Of a stretch of DNA of 33,245 nucleotides, positions 1 to 7,760 are shown piece by piece. Made by a program: the position numbers and the translations under genes. The notes beneath the pieces were generated by a model. That model was not told where the DNA came from, did not search any database, and saw only the letters and a program-made list of their open reading frames with translations. Source of the stretch: Armatimonadota bacterium. Its GTDB lineage: Bacteria > Armatimonadota > Fimbriimonadia > Fimbriimonadales > ATM1. Where the stretch lies: NCBI GenBank assembly GCA_021324165.1, contig JAJPJR010000005.1, forward strand, positions 1-33,245, given 5' to 3'. Every line of letters starts with the position of its first letter. The stretch's first letter is position 1.

Positions 1-729
1 AAGCACGGCAACCCTTGCGGCGCGGCCTGGACAACCGATCCGATCGAAGCGTTCGAAACCGCCAAAGCCGCAGATCCGGTTTCAGCTTTCGGCGGAATCG
101 TGGCGATTCCCGGCCCGTTGGGTGCTCCGCTCGCCCAAAGCATCGCCGCAAAAGGAAACTTTTTCGAAATCATCGCCTGCCAAAGCGCCAGCCCAGAGGT
201 CTTAAGGCTGTTCGAAGCCCGCGCCGGATGGGGGCAGGATGTTCGGATCATCGAGTGTCCTTTGCTCCCCGAACAACCGTACTTGGATTTGCGAACTGTC
301 CGAGGCGCCGCCCTCGCGCAAACCTCCGATGCAGCCGATTCCGAAACCTGGACCGAGCCGACCAGCCGCAAGCTCGAACCCGGCGAGATTCTTCCGCTCA
401 AAGCCGCCTGGATTTGCGCAAAGCACGTCAAATCCAACGCGATCGTGGTGTGCGATAAAAACGGGCTGATCGGGGTCGGCGCCGGACAGATGAACCGCGT
501 GAAGTCGGTGCGGCTCGCGCTGGAGCAGGCGGGGGAGCGGGCGCGGGGCGCTGTGCTCGCGAGCGATGCGTTTTTCCCGTTCGCCGACAGCATCGAAGAG
601 GCCGCCAAATGGGGCATCGCGGCTGTGGTTCAGCCCGGGGGCTCCAAGAAAGACGAAGAGGTCATTCAAGCCGCCGAGCGGCTGGGAATCAAAATCGCTT
701 TGACCGGAACAAGGCATTTTCGACACTAA
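1..729 (+). CDS. purH: Bifunctional AICAR formyltransferase / IMP cyclohydrolase (PurH), 3' part
   Basis: This is the C-terminal 242 residues of PurH, which catalyses the last two steps of purine biosynthesis, AICAR to FAICAR to IMP, in the cytosol. The frame is open from the first base of the window and begins with KHGNPCG, the family's K-H-x-N-P-C-G signature whose Lys and His are the formyltransferase catalytic residues. The rest is the AICAR transformylase domain, ending in the canonical block around SDAFFPFAD, a QPGGS loop and the terminal TGTRHFRH. The N-terminal IMP cyclohydrolase domain lies outside the window. The full enzyme is usually a little over 500 residues, so about half is seen here. 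No frame disruption is visible. Confidence 0.97.
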   Translation, partial: KHGNPCGAAWTTDPIEAFETAKAADPVSAFGGIVAIPGPLGAPLAQSIAAKGNFFEIIACQSASPEVLRLFEARAGWGQDVRIIECPLLPEQPYLDLRTVRGAALAQTSDAADSETWTEPTSRKLEPGEILPLKAAWICAKHVKSNAIVVCDKNGLIGVGAGQMNRVKSVRLALEQAGERARGAVLASDAFFPFADSIEEAAKWGIAAVVQPGGSKKDEEVIQAAERLGIKIALTGTRHFRH

Positions 730-814
730 ACTTTCATGCCTGAACCAATTGAAAGGTTGAAATCATCTAAAAGGGTGTGCGACACTAATCGCAACTCGCT
801 ACAGGAAACATAAA

Positions 815-1123
815 ATGGCACAAGAAAACAGCGGAATGGACCTCCCGGTGATCGTCGGAGCGGTGGTGGTGGGCCTCATCGCCGTAGTGGTGTTCTATTT
901 CACCAAGGCCGAGCCGGTGATTCCGGCCGCGCCGGTCGTCCCCTCGAAGCAGATGCCCACGGTGACCGCAACCGCACCCGTAATGAAAGACACCCAAGGC
1001 ACCGTCAACGGAAACGTGGCGAGCGCAGCCAGCAGCGGAGGCGGCGGAGGCAACACGGGAGGAACGAACGATCCCCGCGTGAACGTCCGCAGGCCGGTAG
1101 TCGCGGGCGGCCCAGGCGGCTGA
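815..1123 (+). CDS. Small single-pass membrane protein with Gly-rich tail
   Basis: This 102-residue protein is not recognised as a named family. Residues 1-9 are polar, residues about 10-29 form one hydrophobic segment (VIVGAVVVGLIAVVVFYF), and the remainder is Pro/Val/Thr-rich followed by a run of glycines and a short basic stretch. The topology suggests a membrane anchor with a flexible tail; no catalytic motif is seen. The start follows AGGAAA about seven bases upstream. The gene stands alone between purH and a strong terminator at 1147-1182, so it is probably monocistronic. The matching reading frames on the opposite strand look like shadows. Confidence 0.7.
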   Translation: MAQENSGMDLPVIVGAVVVGLIAVVVFYFTKAEPVIPAAPVVPSKQMPTVTATAPVMKDTQGTVNGNVASAASSGGGGGNTGGTNDPRVNVRRPVVAGGPGG

Positions 1124-1146
1124 GCAAAGTTAGAAACCGGATTCGA

Positions 1147-1182
1147 AGCGGCCCCGGCACGCGCTGTCGGGCCGCTTTTTTT
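1147..1182 (+). terminator. Rho-independent terminator after the small membrane protein
   Basis: AGCGGCCC at 1147-1154 pairs with GGGCCGCT at 1168-1175 as eight perfect pairs, continued after a one-base bulge by GGCA/TGTC. The stem is followed at once by a run of eight T residues. The hairpin begins 23 bases after the stop codon of the preceding gene. Confidence 0.85.
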
Positions 1183-1272
1183 GCCCCTGCCGGATGAACT
1201 CAACGGTCGAAAAGTGGGATACTCTGCGAGATCTCCCGATCGGATCGAGAGAGGTTTGGAGGTTCTCTGCTG

Positions 1273-1539
1273 ATGCCCCTTCCCCCGGTGTTGCATGTCG
1301 GTTTTCGCAACTACATTGTGTCTGAGCATGTTCTGGCGATTATCAGCGCCGACTCCGCACCCATGCGCCGCCTGGTTCACCAACTCAAAGGGTCGCAGCA
1401 GTTGATTGACGCGACCCAGGGCCGAAAAACCAAGACTTTGTTGTTCATGACGGGGTCGTGCGTCGTCCTGTCCGCAGTTTCTCAAGAAACGCTCGCCAAA
1501 CGGCTTGGCGCCGCCGAACTGGAGGGCGGCGAGGAGTGA
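1273..1539 (+). CDS. remA: RemA/DUF370 family regulator
   Basis: This 88-residue protein matches the RemA (DUF370, extracellular matrix regulatory) family in length and key blocks: the N-terminal VGFRNYIVSEHVLAIISADSAP, the central IDATQGRKTKTLL and the terminal VVLSAVSQETLAKRL. In Bacillus RemA is a ring-forming DNA-binding activator of matrix and osmoprotection genes. That role is known for the family and only inferred here. The ATG follows GGAGG at about 1257-1261. Its stop codon overlaps the GTG start of mreB, so the two are translationally coupled. RemA genes are more often found beside gmk, so this position ahead of a cell-shape operon is unusual. Confidence 0.85.
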   Translation: MPLPPVLHVGFRNYIVSEHVLAIISADSAPMRRLVHQLKGSQQLIDATQGRKTKTLLFMTGSCVVLSAVSQETLAKRLGAAELEGGEE

Positions 1540-2585
1540 ATTTCAAGGAGCTCTTCGCCAGCCTGTTCTCCTATGCCACCGAGGATTTGGGAATTGACCT
1601 CGGAACCGCCAACACCCTCGTGTACGCCGAAGGCCGCGGCATCGTGCTTCGCGAGCCGAGCGTGGTGGCGGTGGACAGCGAAACCGGCACCGACCTTGCG
1701 GTAGGAGAGGAGGCCCAAAGGATGCTCGGGCGGACCCCAGCCTCCATCACAGCCATCAGGCCGCTTCGCGACGGGGTGATCGCCGACTACGACTTGACGC
1801 AGGCCATGCTGCGGTATTTCATTTCGAAAGCCTCGAGCAAACGGTTCGCGTTCCGCCGGGTGGTGGTTGGAATTCCGAGCGGAGTTACCGAAGTGGAGCG
1901 GCTGGCAGTCATCGAGGCTTGCCGAAAGGCTGGCGCCGGCCAAGCGTTCGTGATCGAAGAGCCGATGGCCGCGGCGATCGGATCAGGGCTGCCCGTTTCC
2001 GAGCCCACCGGATCGCTCATCGTGGACATTGGCGGAGGCACCACCGAAGTTGCGATCATCTCGCTGGCGGGAATTGTCGCCGCTCGGTCCATCCGCGTAG
2101 CGGGAGACGAGCTGGACGAAGCAGTTGCAAACTATGTGCGCCGAGCGTTCAACTTGTATATCGGCGAGCGGAGCGCCGAAAAGGCCAAGATCGAGGTGGG
2201 AGCGGCCTATCCGCTGGAAACCGAACTCACCACCGAAGTTCGAGGGCGCGACCTGGTAACCGGCCTTCCCCGAAGCTGTGTGATCTCGAGCGAAGATGTG
2301 CGCGTGGCGATTCAAGATCAGCTCGCGGCCATCGTGGAGGCGGTTAAACTTACGCTCGAAACGTCGCCGCCCGAACTGTCTGCAGATATCATTCACCGAG
2401 GAATCTTTTTGGCAGGAGGTGGAGCGCTTTTGCGCGGATTAGATCGGCTGATTTCGGATGAAACGGGCATCCCGGTGCTGATCGCGAACGATCCCCTTGG
2501 GTGTGTGGTGCTGGGAGCAGGAAGGGTGCTCGCGGCGATCCGCGAAAACCCCCAGCTGCGCAAAGTGCTGGTCAAATCAAACTGA
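1536..2585 (+). CDS. mreB: Rod shape-determining actin homologue MreB
   Basis: MreB is the bacterial actin that polymerises under the inner membrane and guides the peptidoglycan elongation complex. The protein has 349 residues, normal for the family. It shows the phosphate-1 loop in LGIDLGTANTLVY, the central VIEEPMAAAIGSGLPV, the phosphate-2 loop in VDIGGGTTEVAII and the adenosine block in FLAGGGALLRGLDRLI. I chose GTG at 1536 because it overlaps the remA stop codon, follows GAGGAG/GGAGGG, and gives the usual short N-terminus; a longer upstream frame would add 26 Arg-rich residues that lie inside remA. It is followed without a gap by mreC. Confidence 0.96.
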   Translation: MNFKELFASLFSYATEDLGIDLGTANTLVYAEGRGIVLREPSVVAVDSETGTDLAVGEEAQRMLGRTPASITAIRPLRDGVIADYDLTQAMLRYFISKASSKRFAFRRVVVGIPSGVTEVERLAVIEACRKAGAGQAFVIEEPMAAAIGSGLPVSEPTGSLIVDIGGGTTEVAIISLAGIVAARSIRVAGDELDEAVANYVRRAFNLYIGERSAEKAKIEVGAAYPLETELTTEVRGRDLVTGLPRSCVISSEDVRVAIQDQLAAIVEAVKLTLETSPPELSADIIHRGIFLAGGGALLRGLDRLISDETGIPVLIANDPLGCVVLGAGRVLAAIRENPQLRKVLVKSN

Positions 2586-3394
2586 TGCGCCAAACTCGAC
2601 CGGTGTGGGTGATGCCGGCAGCCCTGCTGATCATCGGCTGGGCTCTCGGGCTTCTTCAATCTGCAGCGAAGGCTCGTCAACAGACCGACGTCGTGTCCGA
2701 GGTTGTCTCGCTGCCGGTGATGCCCGTCGCCAACGCGATGAACTGGACGGCCAACTGTGTCAGCGATTTTGCTTACGGAATCTTTCATGCACGATCGCTC
2801 CGTCAGCAGGTGCGCGGCCTTGAAGATCGGCTGAACGAAAACCAGCAGCTGCCCGACAGGATCACCCGTTTGGAACAGGAGATTACGCGGCTGCGGGGAA
2901 TGCTCGGCATGGCACAACAAACTTCGCACAAAAGCGTTTATGCCGACATCGTAAGTTTTTGGCCCGAAGAGTATAAGATTGAACTCAACGTCGGAGCGAA
3001 GGACGGCGTTCGAGCGGGCGATCCCGTCATCCATTCAACCGGTTTAGTCGGCCAAGTTTCGCTGGTTTCGTCCAACCGATGCTTCGCGATTCTGGTTACG
3101 CATCCCCGATTCAGCGTCGGCATTCGAGTGAAGCGGACGACGTCGCAGGAGATCGGAATCGCACGAGGGCGCGGAGATCAAAGAATGGTTGTGGAGTTTC
3201 TAACCGGCGAAGCCGACGCGCAAGCTCAAGATGCGGCGATTACCGCAGGACTCACTGACCTGTATCCCGAAGGGATTTTGGTGGGCAGATTGATCGAAGT
3301 ATGGACGGATCATTCCACAGGCAATAAAGGCGCATATCTGGCTCCCGCAGTGAATTTCAACAAAATCCGCGAAGCGCGGGTGCTGATTCGATGA
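2585..3394 (+). CDS. mreC: Rod shape-determining protein MreC
   Basis: MreC (269 residues) is a bitopic membrane protein that links MreB to the peptidoglycan synthesis machinery. Residues about 9-24 (VMPAALLIIGWALGLL) form the single transmembrane segment. Residues about 70-105 form a coiled coil of spaced Leu/Ile with many charged residues. The rest is the two-barrel periplasmic domain, with the typical VGAKDGVRAGDPVI and GLVGQVSLVSSNRCFAILVT blocks. The ATG shares one base with the mreB stop codon (TGATG), so translation is coupled. The C-terminus lacks the long Pro/Gln-rich tail seen in some MreCs. Confidence 0.93.
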   Translation: MRQTRPVWVMPAALLIIGWALGLLQSAAKARQQTDVVSEVVSLPVMPVANAMNWTANCVSDFAYGIFHARSLRQQVRGLEDRLNENQQLPDRITRLEQEITRLRGMLGMAQQTSHKSVYADIVSFWPEEYKIELNVGAKDGVRAGDPVIHSTGLVGQVSLVSSNRCFAILVTHPRFSVGIRVKRTTSQEIGIARGRGDQRMVVEFLTGEADAQAQDAAITAGLTDLYPEGILVGRLIEVWTDHSTGNKGAYLAPAVNFNKIREARVLIR

Positions 3395-3879
3395 TCCGCA
3401 CCGTGATCATCGCCGCGGCTTATTTCATTATCGCTTGCGCAGCGGATATTGCGCTTTCTCCGCGAATGATGTTCGGAGTGATCCGGCCAAGTTTTCTGCT
3501 CACGGCTGCGATCTGTCTTTCCGCAAAAGCGACGTATGAATCTGCTGCGGTGATCGGATTCTTTCAAGGTCTTCTGCAAAGCGCTGCGATCGGTGATAAA
3601 CGGTTCGCCGAGATCGCCGCAGGGATTGCCGCGTGCATGCTGGGCACGCGGCTGTGCTCGCGCGACCTGGAATTGACTCCAGTTACTGCTGCGGGCGTGG
3701 TGGGGATTTGCACAGTCTTGGCCCGGATTATTGAACTGTTTGTGGGGCTGCCGCCGAATCCAAACAACATCTTCGGTTGGGTTCCGGCTACAATAGGAAT
3801 TGCGATCTATAACGGCCTGTGCGCTGTTCCGATGTACTTTGTCATGAGGAAAGTTCCGCTTACGGCCGCCCGCGCATAA
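3391..3879 (+). CDS. mreD: MreD-like rod shape membrane protein
   Basis: This 162-residue, strongly hydrophobic protein has about five predicted membrane segments and starts inside the mreC stop codon (ATGA overlap of four bases). Length, topology and position directly after mreB-mreC are what is expected of MreD, the integral membrane partner of MreC in the elongasome. MreD sequences diverge quickly, so the assignment rests more on context than on motifs. No pbp2 or rodA gene follows; the next gene is an unrelated glutamate dehydrogenase with its own ribosome binding site. Confidence 0.8.
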   Translation: MIRTVIIAAAYFIIACAADIALSPRMMFGVIRPSFLLTAAICLSAKATYESAAVIGFFQGLLQSAAIGDKRFAEIAAGIAACMLGTRLCSRDLELTPVTAAGVVGICTVLARIIELFVGLPPNPNNIFGWVPATIGIAIYNGLCAVPMYFVMRKVPLTAARA

Positions 3880-3905
3880 TTTCAGAAACGCTACGGAGGA
3901 TTCGA

Positions 3906-5183
3906 ATGTCGGAAACCATCGGCGCCGCCAAACCCCAAAAGCCGAACGTGCTCGATATGGCGCGCCAGCAGCTTTACAATGCCGCCAAGTATTTAGACTT
4001 GGACGACGGCCTGCTGAAAGTTCTATCGCTTCCAAAACGCCAACTCATCGTGAACTTTCCCGTGGTGATGGACAGCGGGCACGTGCGCGTGTTCGAGGGA
4101 TATCGCGTTCAACACAATCTGACCCGAGGTCCGACAAAAGGCGGCATCCGTTATCATCCCGACGTAAACCTCGATGAAACCACCGCGCTGGCGATGTGGA
4201 TGACCTGGAAATGCGCCATCGTAGACATTCCTTATGGCGGCGCAAAAGGCGGCGTGAAAGTTGATACGAAAAAACTCAGCCGCCGCGAACTTGAAAAACT
4301 CACCCGTAGATACGTTTCTGAAATCAACATCGTTTTGGGACACGATACCGATGTTCCTGCACCCGACATGGGCACAAACGCCCAGGTGATGGCGTGGATC
4401 ATGGACACGTATTCCATGCAAAAAGGTGCGACCGTTACCGGAGTCGTAACCGGCAAGCCGATTCCGCTCGGCGGGTCGCAAGGCAGAGAGGAAGCAACCG
4501 GCCGCGGGGTGATCACTTGTGCGCACGAAGCGTGCAAATTTACGAACATGTCGTTCGACGGCGCGCGCGTGGTTGTTCAAGGATTTGGAAACGTGGGCAG
4601 CAACGCCGCCGCGATCGCTCAAGAAACAGGCGCCAAAGTGATCGCCGTTTCCGACGCAAGCGGCGCAATTTATAACCCGAACGGACTGCCGGTTCGAACT
4701 TTGATGCAGCGATATGCCGAACGCGAAGGCGGAATTTGCGAATATCCCGAATGCGACAAGATCACCAACGATGAGATGCTCGCATTGGATTGCGATATCT
4801 TGATCCCTGCCGCCACAAGCGAACAGATTCATGCCGGAAACTGCGAGAAAATCAAAGCGCGCATGATCGTGGAAGGCGCCAACGGCCCAACAACGCCCGA
4901 CGCGGAAGATTATTTGACCGACAAGGGCGTGCTGGTTGTGCCCGACGTGTTGGCGAACGCAGGCGGCGTTGTGGTCAGTTATTTCGAATGGGTGCAAGAC
5001 CTTCAAGCGTTCTTCTGGGAGGAAGGCGAAGTGAATGCGAAACTCGAAAAAATCCTCCGCAACAGTTTCCAAAACGTGGTTTACACCATGCTGCAGCATA
5101 AATCCAACATGAGGGAGGCAGCGTACATCGTGGGCGTCAAACGCGTGGCCGATGCCACCGTTACAAGGGGGATTTACCCATAA
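3906..5183 (+). CDS. gdhA: Glutamate dehydrogenase (Glu/Leu/Phe/Val dehydrogenase family)
   Basis: This 425-residue cytosolic enzyme interconverts glutamate and 2-oxoglutarate plus ammonium with NAD(P). The N-terminal substrate domain carries [12 protein letters not shown] and [12 protein letters not shown], where Lys114 of GGAKGG is the expected catalytic lysine, and [15 protein letters not shown]. The Rossmann domain begins at [15 protein letters not shown]-terminal blocks include [11 protein letters not shown] and [20 protein letters not shown]. The length and motifs fit the hexameric GudB/RocG-type subfamily. ATG 3906 is preceded by GGAGGA at 3895-3900; an upstream in-frame extension would run into mreD and is rejected. 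Cofactor preference cannot be read reliably from sequence alone. Confidence 0.95.
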   Translation: MSETIGAAKPQKPNVLDMARQQLYNAAKYLDLDDGLLKVLSLPKRQLIVNFPVVMDSGHVRVFEGYRVQHNLTRGPTKGGIRYHPDVNLDETTALAMWMTWKCAIVDIPYGGAKGGVKVDTKKLSRRELEKLTRRYVSEINIVLGHDTDVPAPDMGTNAQVMAWIMDTYSMQKGATVTGVVTGKPIPLGGSQGREEATGRGVITCAHEACKFTNMSFDGARVVVQGFGNVGSNAAAIAQETGAKVIAVSDASGAIYNPNGLPVRTLMQRYAEREGGICEYPECDKITNDEMLALDCDILIPAATSEQIHAGNCEKIKARMIVEGANGPTTPDAEDYLTDKGVLVVPDVLANAGGVVVSYFEWVQDLQAFFWEEGEVNAKLEKILRNSFQNVVYTMLQHKSNMREAAYIVGVKRVADATVTRGIYP

Positions 5184-5197
5184 ACCCACCCCGCGGG

Positions 5198-5203
5198 TAT
5201 AAT
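5198..5203 (+). promoter_or_regulatory. Candidate -10 box ahead of rpsR
   Basis: A perfect TATAAT lies 28 bases before the rpsR start codon. A possible -35 element (TTTACC at 5173-5178) is spaced 19 bases away, longer than optimal, and falls inside the end of the glutamate dehydrogenase gene. The assignment is by pattern only. Confidence 0.4.
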
Positions 5204-5230
5204 CCGCACCCTTCCAACCGGAGCAGCACA

Positions 5231-5641
5231 ATGACCGACGAAACAACAGAGATCATCGAACAAGAAGCGGCTGAGCCTGCCGATGCCGCGGCTCCTGCCG
5301 AAGCCGACGAAAAACGGCGCCCCGCTGGCGGAGGCAAAGATGCCAAAGCCCGAACAAAAAGATTTCGGAAAGTGAGTTTCCTTACTCTCAACAAAATCAA
5401 TTACGTGGATTATAAAGACACGTCGCTTTTGCGAAGATTTGTCAACGATCAAGGAAAAATTCTTTCGGCGCGGCAGACGGGCAACACTGCCGGTCAGCAG
5501 CGCATGGTTGCGCGGGCAATCCGCCGAGCAAGAGAGATGGCGCTCATTCCGTTCGTAATGATTGATGCATCGGTGGATCGAAGGTCTGCGGGCGGTTCGC
5601 GCCCGCCCCGCCGTTCGGATCGCGGTTCGCGAGGCGACTAA
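5231..5641 (+). CDS. rpsR: 30S ribosomal protein S18 with terminal extensions
   Basis: Residues about 42-112 form the S18 core: [23 protein letters not shown], then [30 protein letters not shown]18 binds 16S rRNA on the platform of the small subunit next to S6. The protein has 136 residues against the usual 75-80. The excess is an acidic Glu/Ala N-terminus of about 35 residues and a basic Arg/Ser/Gly tail of about 22 residues. The Cys pair found near the start of some zinc-binding S18s is absent. The usual neighbours rpsF, ssb and rplI are not here. The end overlaps the next gene by about 77 bases. Confidence 0.92.
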   Translation: MTDETTEIIEQEAAEPADAAAPAEADEKRRPAGGGKDAKARTKRFRKVSFLTLNKINYVDYKDTSLLRRFVNDQGKILSARQTGNTAGQQRMVARAIRRAREMALIPFVMIDASVDRRSAGGSRPPRRSDRGSRGD

Positions 5642-6209
5642 CACGGTCCGCCCGGTCTGCTGCATCGTCCTCATCGTTCTGGTTCTTGCGGGCTGCGGTT
5701 CGAATTCCGGCTATATGCCGCTTGCACCTAACCGCGAGTGGCGCTATTACGCGCGGTCGCCAGAAGGCGACAAAGTGATGAGTGTCAAAGTCGTCGGCCC
5801 GATCCGCGTGGGCAACGTGGATGGCTGGCTTCTGACCGGACCCGGCGGCTCTTCGCGCTTGGCGTGGTCAAACGGCGTGCTCATTGCGTCCGAGCTCAAC
5901 TCCGTGCGGTTCGATCCGCCGATCACGCTTCTCGATCCATCGGAAAAGACAACGGGCTGGAACTATTCAGGAACGGCGATGGGCCGCATCGGGTCATCGC
6001 AAATCGAAGCGGTTTGCAAACAACGCCCCGACACCATCACCGTCGGCGGCGTCTCGAAGTCCACGCTGCATGTAACAATCCAGTTTCGATTGGGGAGCGC
6101 AAACCTGTCGCTTGAAACGTGGTATGCAAGCGGAGTGGGAATCCTGAGGCAAGAGCAGCTGACAAACGGAAACCAGGTCGCCGCTCTCGATTGGATCAGC
6201 AACCGCTAA
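5565..6209 (+). CDS. Predicted lipoprotein of unknown function
   Basis: This 214-residue protein has an Arg-rich N-terminus, a hydrophobic stretch and a lipobox (VLVLAGC) near residue 44, followed by GSNSG, so it is predicted to be lipid-anchored on the outer face of a membrane. The mature part is beta-rich with an early [18 protein letters not shown] segment, a pattern seen in many hypothetical lipoproteins. No catalytic motif is visible. ATG 5565 lies inside rpsR in another frame and there is no downstream ATG before the signal peptide, so either the overlap is real or an unusual start (CTG 5586) is used. It ends in a four-base convergent overlap with the next gene. Confidence 0.7.
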   Translation: MHRWIEGLRAVRARPAVRIAVREATNTVRPVCCIVLIVLVLAGCGSNSGYMPLAPNREWRYYARSPEGDKVMSVKVVGPIRVGNVDGWLLTGPGGSSRLAWSNGVLIASELNSVRFDPPITLLDPSEKTTGWNYSGTAMGRIGSSQIEAVCKQRPDTITVGGVSKSTLHVTIQFRLGSANLSLETWYASGVGILRQEQLTNGNQVAALDWISNR

Positions 6210-6556
6210 GTGCCGAGAGTCTTTTTGCACGCCGGACACGAAGGCAGTTCGGACGAATAAACGTTGTGACAATAAGGACACAACACATTGTCGCCGTGAA
6301 TGACCGGTTCATCTTCAATAGACTTTAGTTGTTCCTTTTGATCAATTTCGTGGAGCGAGCGCAGATCGTATTTATCGCGCCGAATCCGTTTCCAAATGCC
6401 CGCGAAAAGTTCGAACGCGACCAAACCCAGCCAGATCCAAGCTAAGATCGAAACAGCCGTCCAGAGCGCCGATCTGCGTGCAAATTCAAAAGACAAAAGC
6501 AGCCCAATTGCTCCGAGTGCAGCCGCGGCAGCGAATCGAGCCGTTCGAATGAACAT
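6206..6556 (-). CDS. Two-TM membrane protein with C-terminal zinc ribbon
   Basis: This 116-residue protein has two hydrophobic segments near the N-terminus (about residues 7-23 and 32-52), a charged linker and a terminal zinc-ribbon pattern CPYC...CPAC at about residues 93-111, which should place a zinc-binding domain in the cytoplasm. No specific function is recognised; such ribbons often mediate protein contacts. It is encoded convergently with the upstream lipoprotein and divergently from the sugar dehydrogenase, so it is probably transcribed alone. Confidence 0.75.
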   Translation of the reverse strand: MFIRTARFAAAAALGAIGLLLSFEFARRSALWTAVSILAWIWLGLVAFELFAGIWKRIRRDKYDLRSLHEIDQKEQLKSIEDEPVIHGDNVLCPYCHNVYSSELPSCPACKKTLGT

Positions 6557-6593
6557 CCGACTCTAAGAATAACCGATCATGTATGCTTCGGTT

Positions 6594-7760
6594 ATGAAGC
6601 GGCTTTTTGCGGGCTTCGGCGGCGTCGCGGCGGCTTGTCTCATCAGCTGCACGGCAGGGCGTACGGGCATTCGAACCAACACCGCTCGCGCTCCGATCAG
6701 CGATCATCCTGTCCAGCGCTCGAGTTCAGAAAGTTATCGCGTGGAAACCGTTGCTGCCGGGCTCACCGTTCCGTGGGCCATCGCGTTTCTTCCTGATGGC
6801 CGGGTGCTGATTACCGAACGCCCTGGCCGAATTAGGGTGATGAAAAACGGCGTGCTCGATCCCAAGCCGATGCTTGCGCTTGAACAGGTGATCAACGCAG
6901 GCGAAGGCGGCCTGATGGATATCTCCATCCATCCGAAGTTTTCACAAAACGGGTTTGTTTATGTTTCTTATGTTGCCAACACTCAGCCGCCGACGGTGCG
7001 CGTAGTTCGGTATGTGGAACAGAACGGACTGCTGCAAAACCCGCGCATCATTGTCGGCGGAATTTCGGCATCAATGCTCCATTGCGGATGCAGAGCGCGC
7101 ATCGGCCCCGATGGCAAACTTTACATCACCACCGGCGAAAAGTTCGAACGCAACCGCGCGCAAGATCTGAACGATCTTTGCGGAAAAACGCTCCGCGTGA
7201 ACGACGACGGAACCATCCCCAACGACAATCCGTTCGTAGGCAATCCGAACGCGCGTCCTGAAATCTGGTCTTACGGGCACCGAAACTCGCAAGGCATCGC
7301 TTGGCAGCCAGGCACAGGAACGATGTTTCAAAGCGAGCACGGCCCCAGCCAGTCCGACGCACCAGGCGGCGGCGATGAAATCAACGTGGTGCAAAAAGGC
7401 AAGAACTACGGATGGCCGGTGATTCACCATCGCCAAACGCACGAAGGCATGGAATCCCCTATCGCCGAATACACTCCGGCGATCGCTCCCGCCAGTGCGG
7501 CTTTTTGTTCAGGAAAAATGTTTCCCGAATGGAAGGGCGATCTTTTTGTCGGATGCCTGAAAGGCGAACGGCTGCTGCGATTGCAACTTCAAGGCACAAA
7601 AGTCATCGGCCAAGAATTCATGTTTCAAAACCGGTTCGGGCGCATCCGCGAAGTAGAGGAAGCCCCCGACGGTTCGATCTGGTTCACCACATCGAACCAA
7701 GACGGCCGCGGCTCGCCGCGCGAAGGCGACGACAAGGTTTTCAGAATCGTTCGCAATTAG
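6594..7760 (+). CDS. PQQ-dependent sugar (glucose/sorbosone) dehydrogenase family lipoprotein
   Basis: This 388-residue protein belongs to the GSDH beta-propeller family, which oxidises sugars with PQQ in the periplasm. Family blocks seen are VPWAIAFLPDGRVLITERPGR, EGGLMDISIHPKF, ARIGPDGKLYITTGE, WSYGHRNSQGIAW, EHGP followed by GGGDEINVV, and the terminal EEAPDGSIWFTTSNQDGRG. The N-terminus is a signal peptide with a lipobox-like LISC near residue 20, suggesting an anchored protein. I chose ATG 6594 over 6579 because it starts directly with MKRLF and gives a standard signal peptide. In the H-x-G-x-R block two positions are Cys (HCGCR) where Gly or Asn is common. The true substrate is unknown. 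Confidence 0.88.
   Translation: MKRLFAGFGGVAAACLISCTAGRTGIRTNTARAPISDHPVQRSSSESYRVETVAAGLTVPWAIAFLPDGRVLITERPGRIRVMKNGVLDPKPMLALEQVINAGEGGLMDISIHPKFSQNGFVYVSYVANTQPPTVRVVRYVEQNGLLQNPRIIVGGISASMLHCGCRARIGPDGKLYITTGEKFERNRAQDLNDLCGKTLRVNDDGTIPNDNPFVGNPNARPEIWSYGHRNSQGIAWQPGTGTMFQSEHGPSQSDAPGGGDEINVVQKGKNYGWPVIHHRQTHEGMESPIAEYTPAIAPASAAFCSGKMFPEWKGDLFVGCLKGERLLRLQLQGTKVIGQEFMFQNRFGRIREVEEAPDGSIWFTTSNQDGRGSPREGDDKVFRIVRN

Noticed and set aside
1458-1535. Upstream extension of mreB
   Set aside because: It is inside remA, is Arg-rich, and the GTG at 1536 overlaps the remA stop with a good ribosome binding site.
4023-5246. Long minus-strand open frame opposite glutamate dehydrogenase
   Set aside because: It mirrors the codon pattern of the real gene and the translation is His/Phe-rich without motifs.
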